NCBI GenBank assembly: GCA_018266845.1
Contig: JAFDZO010000011.1
Coordinates: forward strand, 124,001 to 188,000
Direction: 5' to 3'
Length of the DNA: 64,000 nt
From: Bacteroidota bacterium
GTDB lineage: Bacteria > Bacteroidota > Ignavibacteria > Tepidaquicellales > Tepidaquicellaceae
The position numbers and the translations under genes are program-made. The notes under the pieces are model-generated. The model saw nothing but the letters and a program-made list of their open reading frames with translations. It did no database searches and had not been told where the DNA came from. Below are positions 1 through 8,950 of this stretch, piece by piece (the first letter of the stretch is position 1; every line of letters starts with the position of its first letter).

Positions 1-1440
1 CGGATCAGGGTAATCTGCAATCCAGCCGAGCCTGTAAAAGTCCGCTCTTCCTGCATCAATATTATCTAAGTGCTGCGCAAACGGTATCTGGTTAATCTTC
101 ATATTGATTCCCACTTCTTTCAACATACTTTGAATGGCTTCTGCTATCTGAGTATTTCTTCCGCCGCCTTCGTTAATTTGTAGCACTATATCCGGCAAAC
201 CTTTTCCATCGGGATAACCTGCTTCTGTTAGCAGCTGCTTTGCTTTTTCTTTATCGTAGCTGTACCCTTTTATGCTTTTAAAATCGTAGCCCGGCATTGC
301 AGGCGGAACGATTCCGTAAATTCCCGGATATGATGACTGTCCGTTTAAAACAAATTTCGTAATCTTATCCCTGTCAATCGCGTAGTTAATAGCCTGACGA
401 AGCTTTACATTTCCTAATAATTTGCTTGTTGTTAAAAATCCATAGAACTGTGCTGATAAAGACGGAACTCTTTGAAGCTGAAACTTTGCAAAACCGGGCG
501 TTAATTGTTTATCAGGTCCTACAACTTCTTTAAACGATTCACTCGGAATTCTATAAGACTCGTCAATATTACCGTCTCTGAATTCAAGCAGCTGCTGCGA
601 TAAATCTTTAATGAATTTGAATTTTACATTGCTTACATAAGGAAGCTGATTTCCATACTGGTCTTTCATCCAATAGTTAGGATTTTTTTTCAGGTTCAAA
701 TCTTTATCGGGAGTCCAGTCAACAAAAACAAAAGGACCTGTTCCTACAGGATTCTGAAAGAAATCTTTTCCATATTTTTCAACCGCTTCTTTCGGAACGA
801 CATACGCAAACCCAAGGCAGAGATAATAAATAAAAGGACCAAAAGGTTTTTTGAGCTTCACTTGAAAGGTAGAATCATCTTTCACAATATACCCGGAAAC
901 CTCTTTTAGTTTTGGCTCTTTATTATTTTTAACTGCATCGCTTATATCATAGAAGTATTCGTAAGCGCCTTGAACTAAATTTTTATAAAAATCAAAACCG
1001 CGCGGAGATGTGCGCGGGTCGCAGACTCTTTCTAGGGAATACTTTACATCCTTTGCTGTGAACTCTCTTCCTTTTCCATTAGGGAAACACGCATTATCAT
1101 GGAAGAGAACTCCCTTCCTTAAATGAAAAGTGTATAGAGTTCCGTCATCGGAAATTTCCCATTTTGTAGCAAGAGCCGGAACAAGATTAAGCGAAGAATC
1201 TAAGTCTATCAATAAATCATAAATCTGATGAGCAACGTGATGCGAAATATCATCATTAATTCCTACAGGGTCAAGACTGCGGACATTATCATTTTCATTC
1301 ATTATATATGTTCCACCGCCTTTAATGCCGCCCTGAAGGCTGGTCATCGTGCTGTCTTGCGATTTTTTTCCGCATCCGCTCATAAAAATTAAGAGGGCAA
1401 TTGTAAATAAAGATAAACTTATTGAATATTTTTTATTCAT
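1..1440 (-). CDS. Peptide ABC transporter substrate-binding lipoprotein (SBP family 5), partial
   Basis: The reading frame is open from the ATG at 1438-1440 to the window edge, so the C-terminus is missing. The first 23 residues are a lipoprotein signal ending in F-M-S-G-C, followed by a Ser/Lys/Gln-rich linker. The rest matches the DppA/OppA family: an N-terminal R-S-L-D-P-V segment, a central N-P-V-G-T-G-P-F motif, and LRQAINYAIDR, the family's most conserved stretch. It should bind peptides or similar solutes outside the inner membrane and hand them to an ABC permease. No permease is visible here; an OppF-type ATPase lies 13 kb away at 14419-15414 and may belong to the same kind of system, but linkage is not shown. 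Confidence 0.9.
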   Translation of the reverse strand, partial: MNKKYSISLSLFTIALLIFMSGCGKKSQDSTMTSLQGGIKGGGTYIMNENDNVRSLDPVGINDDISHHVAHQIYDLLIDLDSSLNLVPALATKWEISDDGTLYTFHLRKGVLFHDNACFPNGKGREFTAKDVKYSLERVCDPRTSPRGFDFYKNLVQGAYEYFYDISDAVKNNKEPKLKEVSGYIVKDDSTFQVKLKKPFGPFIYYLCLGFAYVVPKEAVEKYGKDFFQNPVGTGPFVFVDWTPDKDLNLKKNPNYWMKDQYGNQLPYVSNVKFKFIKDLSQQLLEFRDGNIDESYRIPSESFKEVVGPDKQLTPGFAKFQLQRVPSLSAQFYGFLTTSKLLGNVKLRQAINYAIDRDKITKFVLNGQSSYPGIYGIVPPAMPGYDFKSIKGYSYDKEKAKQLLTEAGYPDGKGLPDIVLQINEGGGRNTQIAEAIQSMLKEVGINMKINQIPFAQHLDNIDAGRADFYRLGWIADYPDP

Positions 1441-1449
1441 AATAATAAG

Positions 1450-2253
1450 TTATGATTTTTGATTTATTGAATTGTTTAGTTCGGTTGTTTTAGCTCGCAC
1501 AATTTTTTCAAAATCTTTTCTTTCAGTATCCCGCGGAGAAGAGTAAATTATGCTTCGGCTGACATTAATCAGAAAATTTTTGTTATGAAGATTTTTGAAT
1601 AACCCATCCGCCTCGCCATGCTGGCTGCCGACTCCCGGAATGAGCATTGGATAATCAGGCAACTCTTTTGAGTACTTCCCTATCTCCTTTGTGTGATTGG
1701 AGCCGAATACAAATCCGATATTTTCATTTTTATTCCATTCTACACACTTGTCAATAATATGCTCGAACAAAAATTTTTTACCGGCTTTCAATTTCTGAAA
1801 ATCTCCTGAACCGGGATTTGATGTTAAGATTAATACGTAAGTCAGCTTGTCTTTTCTTTCAATGAACGGCTTAATAGAATCGCTTCCCATATAAGGCTGA
1901 AATGTAATTGCATCAAAATTCAATTCATCGAAAAAATTTCTTGCATAAAGCTCGTCAGTATTTTCAATATCACCGCGTTTAGCATCGCAGATTTTTATAA
2001 GATTATCTGGAATGTACTTTAAAGTCTTTTCAACAGTTTTATACCCTTTTGCATTTTCATAAAAAGCCATGTTCAGCTTATACCCTGCAACAATATCTTT
2101 AGTGGCGCATATTATATAATGATTGAACTCATATACCGGGTCAGAATATTTCAAGAAGCATTTCGGAATCTTTTTTATATCCGAATCCAAACCGATTACA
2201 AGATTGGAATTATTCTTTTTTACAACGGATTGTAATTTTTGTAAATAAGTCAT
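1450..2253 (-). CDS. pyrF: Orotidine 5'-phosphate decarboxylase, type 2
   Basis: Converts OMP to UMP, the last step of de novo pyrimidine synthesis, in the cytosol. The N-terminal V-I-G-L-D-S-D motif, the catalytic D-A-K-R-G-D-I (Asp90, Lys92, Asp95 from this start) and the late P-G-V-G-S-Q motif are diagnostic of the longer, family-2 enzyme. The frame stays open to 2313, but the extra 20 codons lie in an array of GAGACGC hairpin repeats, so I place the start at the ATG at 2251-2253. The gap to the lipoprotein gene downstream is short (9 bp), so the two may be co-transcribed. Confidence 0.93.
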   Translation of the reverse strand: MTYLQKLQSVVKKNNSNLVIGLDSDIKKIPKCFLKYSDPVYEFNHYIICATKDIVAGYKLNMAFYENAKGYKTVEKTLKYIPDNLIKICDAKRGDIENTDELYARNFFDELNFDAITFQPYMGSDSIKPFIERKDKLTYVLILTSNPGSGDFQKLKAGKKFLFEHIIDKCVEWNKNENIGFVFGSNHTKEIGKYSKELPDYPMLIPGVGSQHGEADGLFKNLHNKNFLINVSRSIIYSSPRDTERKDFEKIVRAKTTELNNSINQKS

Positions 2254-2264
2254 ACTTTTTTCCG

Positions 2265-2394
2265 TAGAGACGCGATACTCACGTCTCTTTATAAATTGAG
2301 ACGCGATACTCACGTCTCTTCATAAATTGAGACGCAATGTTTTGCGTCTCTACATTTACTATTTAGGCTTTTTTAGACGCATATAATGTGTCTC
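2265..2394. repeat. Cluster of GAGACGC inverted repeats
   Basis: Four imperfect palindromes lie in a row: 2265-2289, 2298-2318, 2329-2350 and 2375-2393. The first two are the same tandem unit of about 31 bp; the third has arms GAGACGCAA/TTGCGTCTC; the fourth is a decayed AGACGC...GTGTCT version. They lie directly upstream of pyrF and could form hairpins in its leader. They resemble REP-type palindromes; no associated transposase is present. Confidence 0.75.
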
Positions 2395-2402
2395 TATCAC
2401 CC

Positions 2403-2519
2403 TTCAGCCTGGTTACAACGCTCATGCGCCGTATCGATTTATTTATTCTTTAAATAATTTTCAGCCTCGTTATGACACGCCTGCATCGTAATGATTTATT
2501 TATTCTTTAAAAAATTTTT
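2403..2519. repeat. Diverged tandem duplication including the dcd 3' end
   Basis: Two copies with a period of 57 bp (2403-2459 and 2460-2519) both begin TTCAGCCT and end in GATTTATTTATTCTTTAAA. The second copy contains the last codons and stop of dcd, so the first is a decayed duplicate of the gene tail plus its trailer. No coding potential is seen in the extra copy. Confidence 0.6.
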
Positions 2520-3041
2520 CCACATCATGCTTTCAACCGGCTTATTATTTTTCTTGTTATACTTGGCGCTTTTTTTCTTATCGTAAGAATTCTCCACTTC
2601 ACCTTCCACCATAAAATAAATTAACTGTCCGATAGGCATAAAAGGATAAACAATACACGGCTGCTTAACTGAAATTTCAAGCGTCCAGAAATTCTTAAAC
2701 CCGACATCACCCTTCCCCGCTGTTGCATGAATATCAATGCCAAGCCGTCCAATACTGGATTTACCTTCAAGGAAAGGCACATACTTGTATGTCTCCGTAT
2801 ATTCTTGCGTTACACCGAGGTACAATCTTGAAGGGAGCAGCAAATGACCGTCTTTTGACATTTTGAAAGAAGTAGCTTTATTGTGTTTTTTTGCGTCCAG
2901 AACATCATCGTCATACACTGAAAGCCATTCGCCCAAGTGAACATCATAGCTGTTTGTGCCAAGACATTTTCTATCGAACGGAGAAATTACAATGTTTTTA
3001 TTTTCAATTTCTTCGAGAATTTTTTTATCGGAGAGAATCAT
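2496..3041 (-). CDS. dcd: dCTP deaminase
   Basis: Deaminates dCTP to dUTP, feeding dTMP synthesis. The 181-residue protein is near the usual size. The active-site block is clear: G-K-S-S-I-G-R-L-G (Ser95, Ser96, Arg99) followed by I-H-A-T-A and W-T-L-E, with Glu122 in the catalytic position. The C-terminal A-K-Y...P-V-E-S nucleotide-lid segment is present. It is a trimeric dUTPase-fold enzyme; the H-A-T-A rather than dUTPase-type motif favours the deaminase. Whether it is mono- or bifunctional (dUMP-forming) cannot be told. Confidence 0.93.
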   Translation of the reverse strand: MILSDKKILEEIENKNIVISPFDRKCLGTNSYDVHLGEWLSVYDDDVLDAKKHNKATSFKMSKDGHLLLPSRLYLGVTQEYTETYKYVPFLEGKSSIGRLGIDIHATAGKGDVGFKNFWTLEISVKQPCIVYPFMPIGQLIYFMVEGEVENSYDKKKSAKYNKKNNKPVESMMWKNFLKNK

Positions 3042-3072
3042 TTACTATTTAAGAATTTAGATTTATGATTTA

Positions 3073-3110
3073 GAACACAGATTTTTATGATTTATATGAT
3101 GCCGCAGATA
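3073..3110. repeat. Solo arm of the AACACAGAT repeat family
   Basis: The stretch begins GAACACAGAT and continues with TATGATTTATATGATG and a terminal GCAGATA, matching both inverted arms of the element at 63171-63330. No partner arm is seen nearby, so it looks like a decayed or one-ended copy between dcd and rodA. Confidence 0.5.
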
Positions 3111-3171
3111 AAAAACTTAAAACGATAAATAATATACATACTCAATACTCACGATTCACTACCCTATACAA

Positions 3172-4398
3172 TCAGACATACAAATTACGATTTCTATAGG
3201 CGCTCATTCCAATTCCCAGCATTACTAAAAACGAAAGCAAAGATGAAATACCGTAACTCATAAGCGGCAATGGAATGCCTATAACCGGCATAAGCCCGAT
3301 TGTCATTCCCACGTTAATTATCAAATGAAATAATATTATTGATGCAAAACCAATACAGGCAATGGATAAAAACCTGCTTCGTGTAACGTAAGCATTGCTA
3401 ATCAATTTATAAATGATAACAATGTACAATGTAAGTAAAATTAATGCGCCTATAAATCCAAACTCCTCCCCTATCATACAGAAAATAAAATCTGTCCACT
3501 GTTCGGGAATGAATTTTAGCTGTGTCTGAGTTCCTTGAAGAAATCCTTTGCCCCATAACCCGCCGGAACCTATCGCCACCTTTGACTGAATAACATTATA
3601 ACCCGTGCCAAGCGGGTCAGTAGTTGGGTCGAATACTGCCATGATTCTTTTCTGCTGGTAGGGCTGAAGCTTACTGAAGACTTTAGGGACAGAAAATCCT
3701 ATAGCGATATTAACTGCAATAATGATTCCTGACCAGATGAAATTCCGCTTAAACAAAAGGAGGCTAACGGTAATGATAACGATAGCTGCTATGAAATAAG
3801 CAGTTCCGAAAAAAGCCGCGAAAGCTATTACTCCAAAACTAATCAATGCAACTAAGAAATATGGCGATAAACCTGCCCAGAAAAAAACAGGAACAAGAAA
3901 AGAAAGGAACACAAGTGCTGTTCCTGTATCGGGCTGCTTTAAAATTAATCCGAAAGGAATGAGAACTATTGCGGCAGCCTTTATGAATTCCCAAGGTCTG
4001 TTAATATCCCGCGCTTCATTGGCAGAAAGATAATTTGCCAGACATAAAATTGTTGTGAATTTTGCGATTTCAGACGGCTGAATTCCGAATCCTCCTACAT
4101 AAAACCAGCTTTTATTTCCTTTAATGGTACGTCCGAAAATAAGAACAGCAACGAGAAGCAGAATTGTTATCAGATATAAAAGATATGACACCTTAGAAAG
4201 GTATTCAGCAGGAATAAAGCTCAAGCCTATCATCAAAGAATAACCGAACAGCGCAAAATACAACTGCTTCATATAGTAATCATGGCTGGATGCGTTTCCA
4301 AACGTAGCGCTATAAATTGCAAGGACTCCGATTGTGATTAAAACGGCAGTTGCTAATGCTAAAACAATATCGAATCTTTTAAAAAAACTTTTATCCAA
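3172..4398 (-). CDS. rodA: Rod shape-determining protein RodA (SEDS glycosyltransferase)
   Basis: Peptidoglycan polymerase of the elongasome, working with PBP2 in the inner membrane. The protein is 408 residues with about ten hydrophobic segments, the usual RodA size. SEDS signatures include the central I-Q-P-S-E-I-A-K motif, K-Q-P-D-T-G-T, the Q-S-x-V-A-I-G-S-G-G-L-W-G-K-G loop and the closing P-L-P-L-M-S-Y-G. It is the last gene of mreB-mreC-mreD-PBP2-rodA, 17 bp after the PBP2 gene, so the transpeptidase and its polymerase are translated side by side. Confidence 0.97.
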   Translation of the reverse strand: MDKSFFKRFDIVLALATAVLITIGVLAIYSATFGNASSHDYYMKQLYFALFGYSLMIGLSFIPAEYLSKVSYLLYLITILLLVAVLIFGRTIKGNKSWFYVGGFGIQPSEIAKFTTILCLANYLSANEARDINRPWEFIKAAAIVLIPFGLILKQPDTGTALVFLSFLVPVFFWAGLSPYFLVALISFGVIAFAAFFGTAYFIAAIVIITVSLLLFKRNFIWSGIIIAVNIAIGFSVPKVFSKLQPYQQKRIMAVFDPTTDPLGTGYNVIQSKVAIGSGGLWGKGFLQGTQTQLKFIPEQWTDFIFCMIGEEFGFIGALILLTLYIVIIYKLISNAYVTRSRFLSIACIGFASIILFHLIINVGMTIGLMPVIGIPLPLMSYGISSLLSFLVMLGIGMSAYRNRNLYV

Positions 4399-4415
4399 AC
4401 TGAAAACTTTTGAGT

Positions 4416-6203
4416 TTAATCTGAAATGCCTGAGCCTGCGTTTTCATTAAATACATCAGCGGAATTTCCGCTTAAATACCGGACCATTATAGCTGCTGCT
4501 ATAGGAGCAGCAAATTGATTTCCCCATCCTGCATTTTCACCCAGTACGCAGATTGCTATCTTAGGGTCTTCATAAGGGGCATACCCGACAAACCATGAGT
4601 GATTATTACCGCCTGAATTCTGAGCAGTCCCTGTTTTACCTACTAAACTGAAATCGCTGTTCTTTACATTTTTTGCTGTCCCTGTTCCATTAACAACTAA
4701 GTACATTCCCCTCTGGACAACTTCAAAATAGTTTTTCGGCATATCAATCTGGCGGGAAACATATTTAACATCTTCTTCTTTTCCAGTAGCTGAGTTTTTT
4801 ATTTTCTTAACAAGATGCGGCTGGTTGTATAAGCCATTCATAGCAATCGCAGATGAATATGCGCAAAGCTGAACCGGAGAAACAAGAAGTTCGCCCTGTC
4901 CTATTCCTAAGTTAATCAAAACACTTTGATTCCATCCTCTCGGGCCAAAGACTTTATTATAGTATTCTTCAGTCGGAAGCAAACCATTTGTTTCATTAGG
5001 CAAATCAATCCCTGTCTTCTTTCCAAAATTAAACATACCGGAGAACTTATCGTAATTCTCTAATCCTAACCGAAGACCCAATTTATAAAAAAATACGTTA
5101 GCTGATTTTTCGAGAGCAGTCGGAATCATTATTGCCCCGTATGCTCCGTGATCTTCCCATGTTCTGCCTCCATAAGTGAACGAACCTTCACAAACAATGG
5201 TAGATTTTGTAGTAAGCTCTCCGCTTCCAAGCCCTGCAAGGCTCATCATCATTTTCCATGTTGAGCCGGGAGGATATTTTGCCTGTATTGCTCTATTGAA
5301 GAGAGGTTTATCTTTATCAACCAGCAGCTTTCCAAATTCTTTCGGATCTGTGGGTCCTGAAAAAATGGATAAATCAAAATCAGGTTTAGATACCAGACAA
5401 AGCACTTCGCCTGTGCGCGGGTCCATTGCAATTATTCCGCCGTGCTTACCTGTTAAAAGCTTTTCTGCATAATCCTGCAAGTCAGCATCAATTGAAAGAA
5501 TTAAATCAGAACCATTTACCGGAGGAATATCACTTTTTCCGTCATTGAACTGCCCCACTTCCCTGCCCTTCACATCAACTGAAACAAATCTGTTTCCTTT
5601 TTCTCCTCGCAGAAATTCCTCGTATGTTTGTTCCAGCCCTGAGGAGCCGATTAAGTCTCCCTGCTTATAATATTCACCTATCTGCGCATCAAGCTGCTTT
5701 TCAGAAATTTCTTTCGTATATCCAAAAATATGGGAGGCTCTGAATTTGTTGGGATAGACCCTCATTGCTTCAACCTCAAAATCAACGCCTTTTAATCTTT
5801 CCTTATTTTCCGAGAGATAAGAAACCTGCTTGAATGTTAAATCTCTTTTTATTCTTACAGGGTTAAACCTGTTCGTGCCTTTTACTTTATCAAGTTCTTC
5901 TTTTAATTTTTCAGGGGTGAGATTAGCAATTTCCGCAACTTCATTGAGGTAGCTTTTATCGAATTGATAAGGAGTAACAGTCAGCGTATAAGACGGGCGG
6001 TTATCAACAACAAGTTTACCATTCCTGTCAAACATAAGCCCGCGGGCAGGAGTTTCCGTAATATTTTTTATGGCATTCTTATTGGAATCTTTAGAAAGTT
6101 CATCAACACTGATAACCTGAAGATAAACAAGTCTTGACAGAAGGATGACAAAAATACACCCGACAAAGATATAGAGAATTATTCTTTTTGCTGAAGCACT
6201 CAT
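4416..6203 (-). CDS. mrdA: Penicillin-binding protein 2 (elongasome transpeptidase)
   Basis: Class B PBP that crosslinks lateral-wall peptidoglycan. It has one N-terminal membrane anchor (about residues 9-27), a dimerisation/pedestal region starting E-T-P-A-R-G-L-M-F-D-R-N-G, and a C-terminal transpeptidase domain. The catalytic S-T-W-K has Ser314, an S-A-N motif follows, and K-T-G-T begins at Lys523. The length of 595 residues is typical. Its ATG overlaps the mreD stop codon by four bases, implying translational coupling. Confidence 0.97.
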   Translation of the reverse strand: MSASAKRIILYIFVGCIFVILLSRLVYLQVISVDELSKDSNKNAIKNITETPARGLMFDRNGKLVVDNRPSYTLTVTPYQFDKSYLNEVAEIANLTPEKLKEELDKVKGTNRFNPVRIKRDLTFKQVSYLSENKERLKGVDFEVEAMRVYPNKFRASHIFGYTKEISEKQLDAQIGEYYKQGDLIGSSGLEQTYEEFLRGEKGNRFVSVDVKGREVGQFNDGKSDIPPVNGSDLILSIDADLQDYAEKLLTGKHGGIIAMDPRTGEVLCLVSKPDFDLSIFSGPTDPKEFGKLLVDKDKPLFNRAIQAKYPPGSTWKMMMSLAGLGSGELTTKSTIVCEGSFTYGGRTWEDHGAYGAIMIPTALEKSANVFFYKLGLRLGLENYDKFSGMFNFGKKTGIDLPNETNGLLPTEEYYNKVFGPRGWNQSVLINLGIGQGELLVSPVQLCAYSSAIAMNGLYNQPHLVKKIKNSATGKEEDVKYVSRQIDMPKNYFEVVQRGMYLVVNGTGTAKNVKNSDFSLVGKTGTAQNSGGNNHSWFVGYAPYEDPKIAICVLGENAGWGNQFAAPIAAAIMVRYLSGNSADVFNENAGSGISD

Positions 6204-6703
6204 CCGATGTAAGCCGTTCTTTTATTATCTTTAATAAAAAGTATAAAAAGGCTTCCGACTAAAGTTGTGTATGTAGTAGTTGATAAAATATAAATCAGGA
6301 AAATGTTTTGCACTGTAATAGGAGAACCTTGATAAAAAATCAGAAAATAAATTGTATTTGCAATCAAAGCGCAAAGAAAAACAATACCAACTAAGAAATA
6401 CTTTTTGTAAGAATCTTCCCTTTCTTTAACGCAAAAATACCCTGCAATAAATCCTGTAATAGTATAGCACAAGGCAGACAGCCCCAGAAACGAACCGGAT
6501 AAAACATCTATCATCAAGCCGGATACAAACCCTATTACCAGCCCTTCAATATGCCCGCGCGCTATTCCCACATAAATTACCATTAATATTACCAAGTCAG
6601 GCGAAATGTTATAATTTGAAAGCGCAATAAGCCAGATTAAAGTTTTCTGTATTGCGACTAAAAGAATAACTATTGCAATGTATTTTAAATAAGAAACAAT
6701 CAT
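6200..6703 (-). CDS. mreD: Rod shape-determining protein MreD
   Basis: Small inner-membrane protein of 167 residues with five to six hydrophobic segments, lying between mreC and the PBP2 gene as expected for mreD. The G-F-V-S-G-L-M-I-D-V-L-S-G stretch is the family's characteristic conserved loop. MreD links MreC to the PBP2-RodA machinery. Assignment relies on this motif, size and gene order. Confidence 0.92.
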   Translation of the reverse strand: MIVSYLKYIAIVILLVAIQKTLIWLIALSNYNISPDLVILMVIYVGIARGHIEGLVIGFVSGLMIDVLSGSFLGLSALCYTITGFIAGYFCVKEREDSYKKYFLVGIVFLCALIANTIYFLIFYQGSPITVQNIFLIYILSTTTYTTLVGSLFILFIKDNKRTAYIG

Positions 6704-6721
6704 GTTAAGATTTTCATTCCA

Positions 6722-7549
6722 TTATTTATTCATAAATATTTTTTCAAGCTCATATTTTTCCCTGCTTGGCAGGTTTTTAACGACAAAAACTTCTTCAAGA
6801 ATACTGAAGTTTACGGCAGGCTTAACGGTTATTTTTTTGAAAAGGTTATCCAGATTTCCTGTTTCTATAACAGTTCCAAGAGGAATACCGGCAGGAAAAA
6901 GGTTGCTGTAGTCCGAAGTAATAATTAAATCGCCGGGATTAACATCAGCAGCTTTCGGAACGTTAGTCAAAATGAGACTGCCCACTCCGTCATAGGTAAA
7001 AATTCCGTCAACTCTGCTGCGCTGCACTTTTGCGCTGATACGTAAATCTTTGTTATAGAGAATTTGAGCAATAGAATAGTTTTTGCTTACTCCGACAATT
7101 TTGCCTACAAGTCCGTCATCGGTAACAACAGGCATATTAATTTTTATGCTGTCGTTCTCTCCTGCATTAATTGTGATAGTATTTCTTGTCTGGACTAAAG
7201 ATTTGTTTACAATTTTTGCGCTGATGACTCCGAGGACGTTTTTATCTTTAAGTGAAAGTAGTTTTGAGAGCCGGATATTTTCAAGCTTTGCCTCTTTTAA
7301 AGCTGCTACTTCATTGGCAAGCTCAATATTTTTCTCACGAAGATATTTGTTTTCGTTTTGCAGTTCAAAAACATTCGGCACGGCAGAAACGCCGCTTTGA
7401 AGTGTTCCGACGAAGCCTATTGCAAAAGCCCTGAGAAAACGGATTTGCGTGTTATCATTATTAAAAATTAAGACTAAGCTAATTACGACGAATAAAGTTA
7501 AAATCAAATATTCCTTAATTCTTAATATTAGCAGCCCTATTGTTTTCAA
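6722..7549 (-). CDS. mreC: Rod shape-determining protein MreC
   Basis: Periplasmic elongasome scaffold of 275 residues. An N-terminal transmembrane helix (about residues 13-30) is followed by a coiled coil (about 60-100, rich in L-x-x-K-N-x-E-L) and the beta-barrel region with V-V-T-D-D-G-L-V-G-K-I and G-D-L-I-I-T-S-D-Y-S-N-L-F-P-A-G-I-P-L-G, the signature of the family. The mreD start lies 18 bp downstream. Confidence 0.96.
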   Translation of the reverse strand: MKTIGLLILRIKEYLILTLFVVISLVLIFNNDNTQIRFLRAFAIGFVGTLQSGVSAVPNVFELQNENKYLREKNIELANEVAALKEAKLENIRLSKLLSLKDKNVLGVISAKIVNKSLVQTRNTITINAGENDSIKINMPVVTDDGLVGKIVGVSKNYSIAQILYNKDLRISAKVQRSRVDGIFTYDGVGSLILTNVPKAADVNPGDLIITSDYSNLFPAGIPLGTVIETGNLDNLFKKITVKPAVNFSILEEVFVVKNLPSREKYELEKIFMNK

Positions 7550-7617
7550 TAATTATTCAGCGGAGATTTTTGTTTTGTAAAAATGGTTGGGGTAAAACTT
7601 GTTATTTCATAGAATCT

Positions 7618-7791
7618 GCTTCCCAACGTCCTCGTTGGGAAGCTGCGCAACTAAGTATTATAGTAACCCCATACTTCAGGATGGGGTAAAAGCTATCTAA
7701 TGTTAACCCTTTAGGGTTAAACTTAACTCATTTAGTTTTGCCCTGAAGGGCATCACATTCTATTTGTCTGCCCCCAGCCTGAAGGCTGGGG
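7618..7791. repeat. Five different palindromes in the mreB-mreC gap
   Basis: The 330-bp gap holds hairpins at 7618-7643 (GCTTCCCAACG arms), 7665-7688 (CCCCAT/ATGGGG), 7702-7721 (TTAACCCT/AGGGTTAA), 7739-7752 (TGCCCT/AGGGCA) and 7772-7791 (CCCCAGCCT/AGGCTGGGG). Several share a CCCT-nn-AGGG-like centre. No gene is seen in 7550-7879. The hairpins could attenuate or process the transcript between mreB and mreCD. Confidence 0.75.
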
Positions 7792-7879
7792 TTACTGTTA
7801 CACCAGTGTTTCCGTTCCGAAGCTGCAACATTTGAACGAGTCTGATAGACTTTACAAACTTTATAGACCTTAAGAACTT

Positions 7880-8896
7880 CTATCTCTTCAGAAGTACCTT
7901 TTTATAGTAATCCAAATCCTCAAGTACTTTACCTGTTCCTCGCGCCACAGCAGTCAAGGGATCTTCCGCAATATGTACAGGAACGCCTGTTTCCATTTTT
8001 AATCTTTCATCAAGTCCTTTTATTAATGCGCCTCCGCCCGTTAAAAATATTCCCCGCTCAAGCAAGTCTGCTGAAAGCTCCGGGGCAGTTTTTTCAAGCG
8101 CAACCTTTACAGCTTCAATCATTTGTGATGCAGGGGGATTTAATGCTTCTCGAATTTCAACTGAACTCACTTCAGTTACTTTCGGAACACCTGCAACTAA
8201 ATCACGTCCTTTCACTTCAATGATAACCTCCTCTTCAAGAGGCATTACAGAGCCTACCTGGCATTTAATTTCCTCCGCCATTCTCTCTCCTATGAGGATA
8301 TTATGATTGCTCCTGAAAAATCTTACAATAGCTTCTGTAAGTTCATCGCCTGCTGTTCTTATTGAATAGTTTGTCGGCATACCTGAAAGTGCGATAACTG
8401 CAATTTCAGTTGTACCGCCGCCAATATCTACAATCATATTTCCATATGGAGCCATAACGTCAAGCCCTATCCCTATTGCTGCAGCCATCGGCTCGCTGAT
8501 AAGATAAACTTCTTTGGCACCTGCATGCTCGGCAGTATCACGCACTGCGCGTTTTTCAACCTCAGTTATACCTGAAGGAACGCAGATAACTATACGCTTT
8601 GCAGGCATCCAGTTTGAACTTATTTTTTTAATAAAAGCTTTTATCATTCCTTCCGCCATTTCAAAATCGGCTATAACGCCGTCTTTCATCGGACGGATTG
8701 TAGAGAGTTCTTTATGAACTCTTCCCATCATTTTTTTTGATTCTTCCCCTATAGCAACTATTTTTCTTGAGCCGACATCGTATGTTACGATTGACGGTTC
8801 GTTAAGCACGATACCTTTTCCTTTTACATAAATAAGAGTGTTTGCTGTTCCTAAATCTATCGCAATATCATTGGAAAACATTCCAAGTAACGCCAT
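7880..8896 (-). CDS. mreB: Rod shape-determining protein MreB (bacterial actin)
   Basis: Cytoplasmic actin homologue that positions cell-wall synthesis. The 338 residues show the actin-fold nucleotide motifs: phosphate 1 I-D-L-G-T-A-N-T near residue 14, V-D-I-G-G-G-T-T-E for phosphate 2, and the adenosine motif L-T-G-G-G-A-L-I-K-G near the C-terminus. It heads the mre cluster but is separated from mreC by a repeat-filled gap, so it is likely to be expressed partly independently, as MreB usually needs to be more abundant. Confidence 0.98.
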   Translation of the reverse strand: MALLGMFSNDIAIDLGTANTLIYVKGKGIVLNEPSIVTYDVGSRKIVAIGEESKKMMGRVHKELSTIRPMKDGVIADFEMAEGMIKAFIKKISSNWMPAKRIVICVPSGITEVEKRAVRDTAEHAGAKEVYLISEPMAAAIGIGLDVMAPYGNMIVDIGGGTTEIAVIALSGMPTNYSIRTAGDELTEAIVRFFRSNHNILIGERMAEEIKCQVGSVMPLEEEVIIEVKGRDLVAGVPKVTEVSSVEIREALNPPASQMIEAVKVALEKTAPELSADLLERGIFLTGGGALIKGLDERLKMETGVPVHIAEDPLTAVARGTGKVLEDLDYYKKVLLKR

Positions 8897-8950
8897 GTGT
8901 GATTTCCTTAATCTAAAATATAATTATAAAAAAATTTTTATTTTCATACT

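Noticed and set aside
2254-2313. N-terminal extension of PyrF
   Set aside because: The extra 20 codons fall in the GAGACGC hairpin repeats and do not fit the family's N-terminus; the ATG at 2251-2253 is better.
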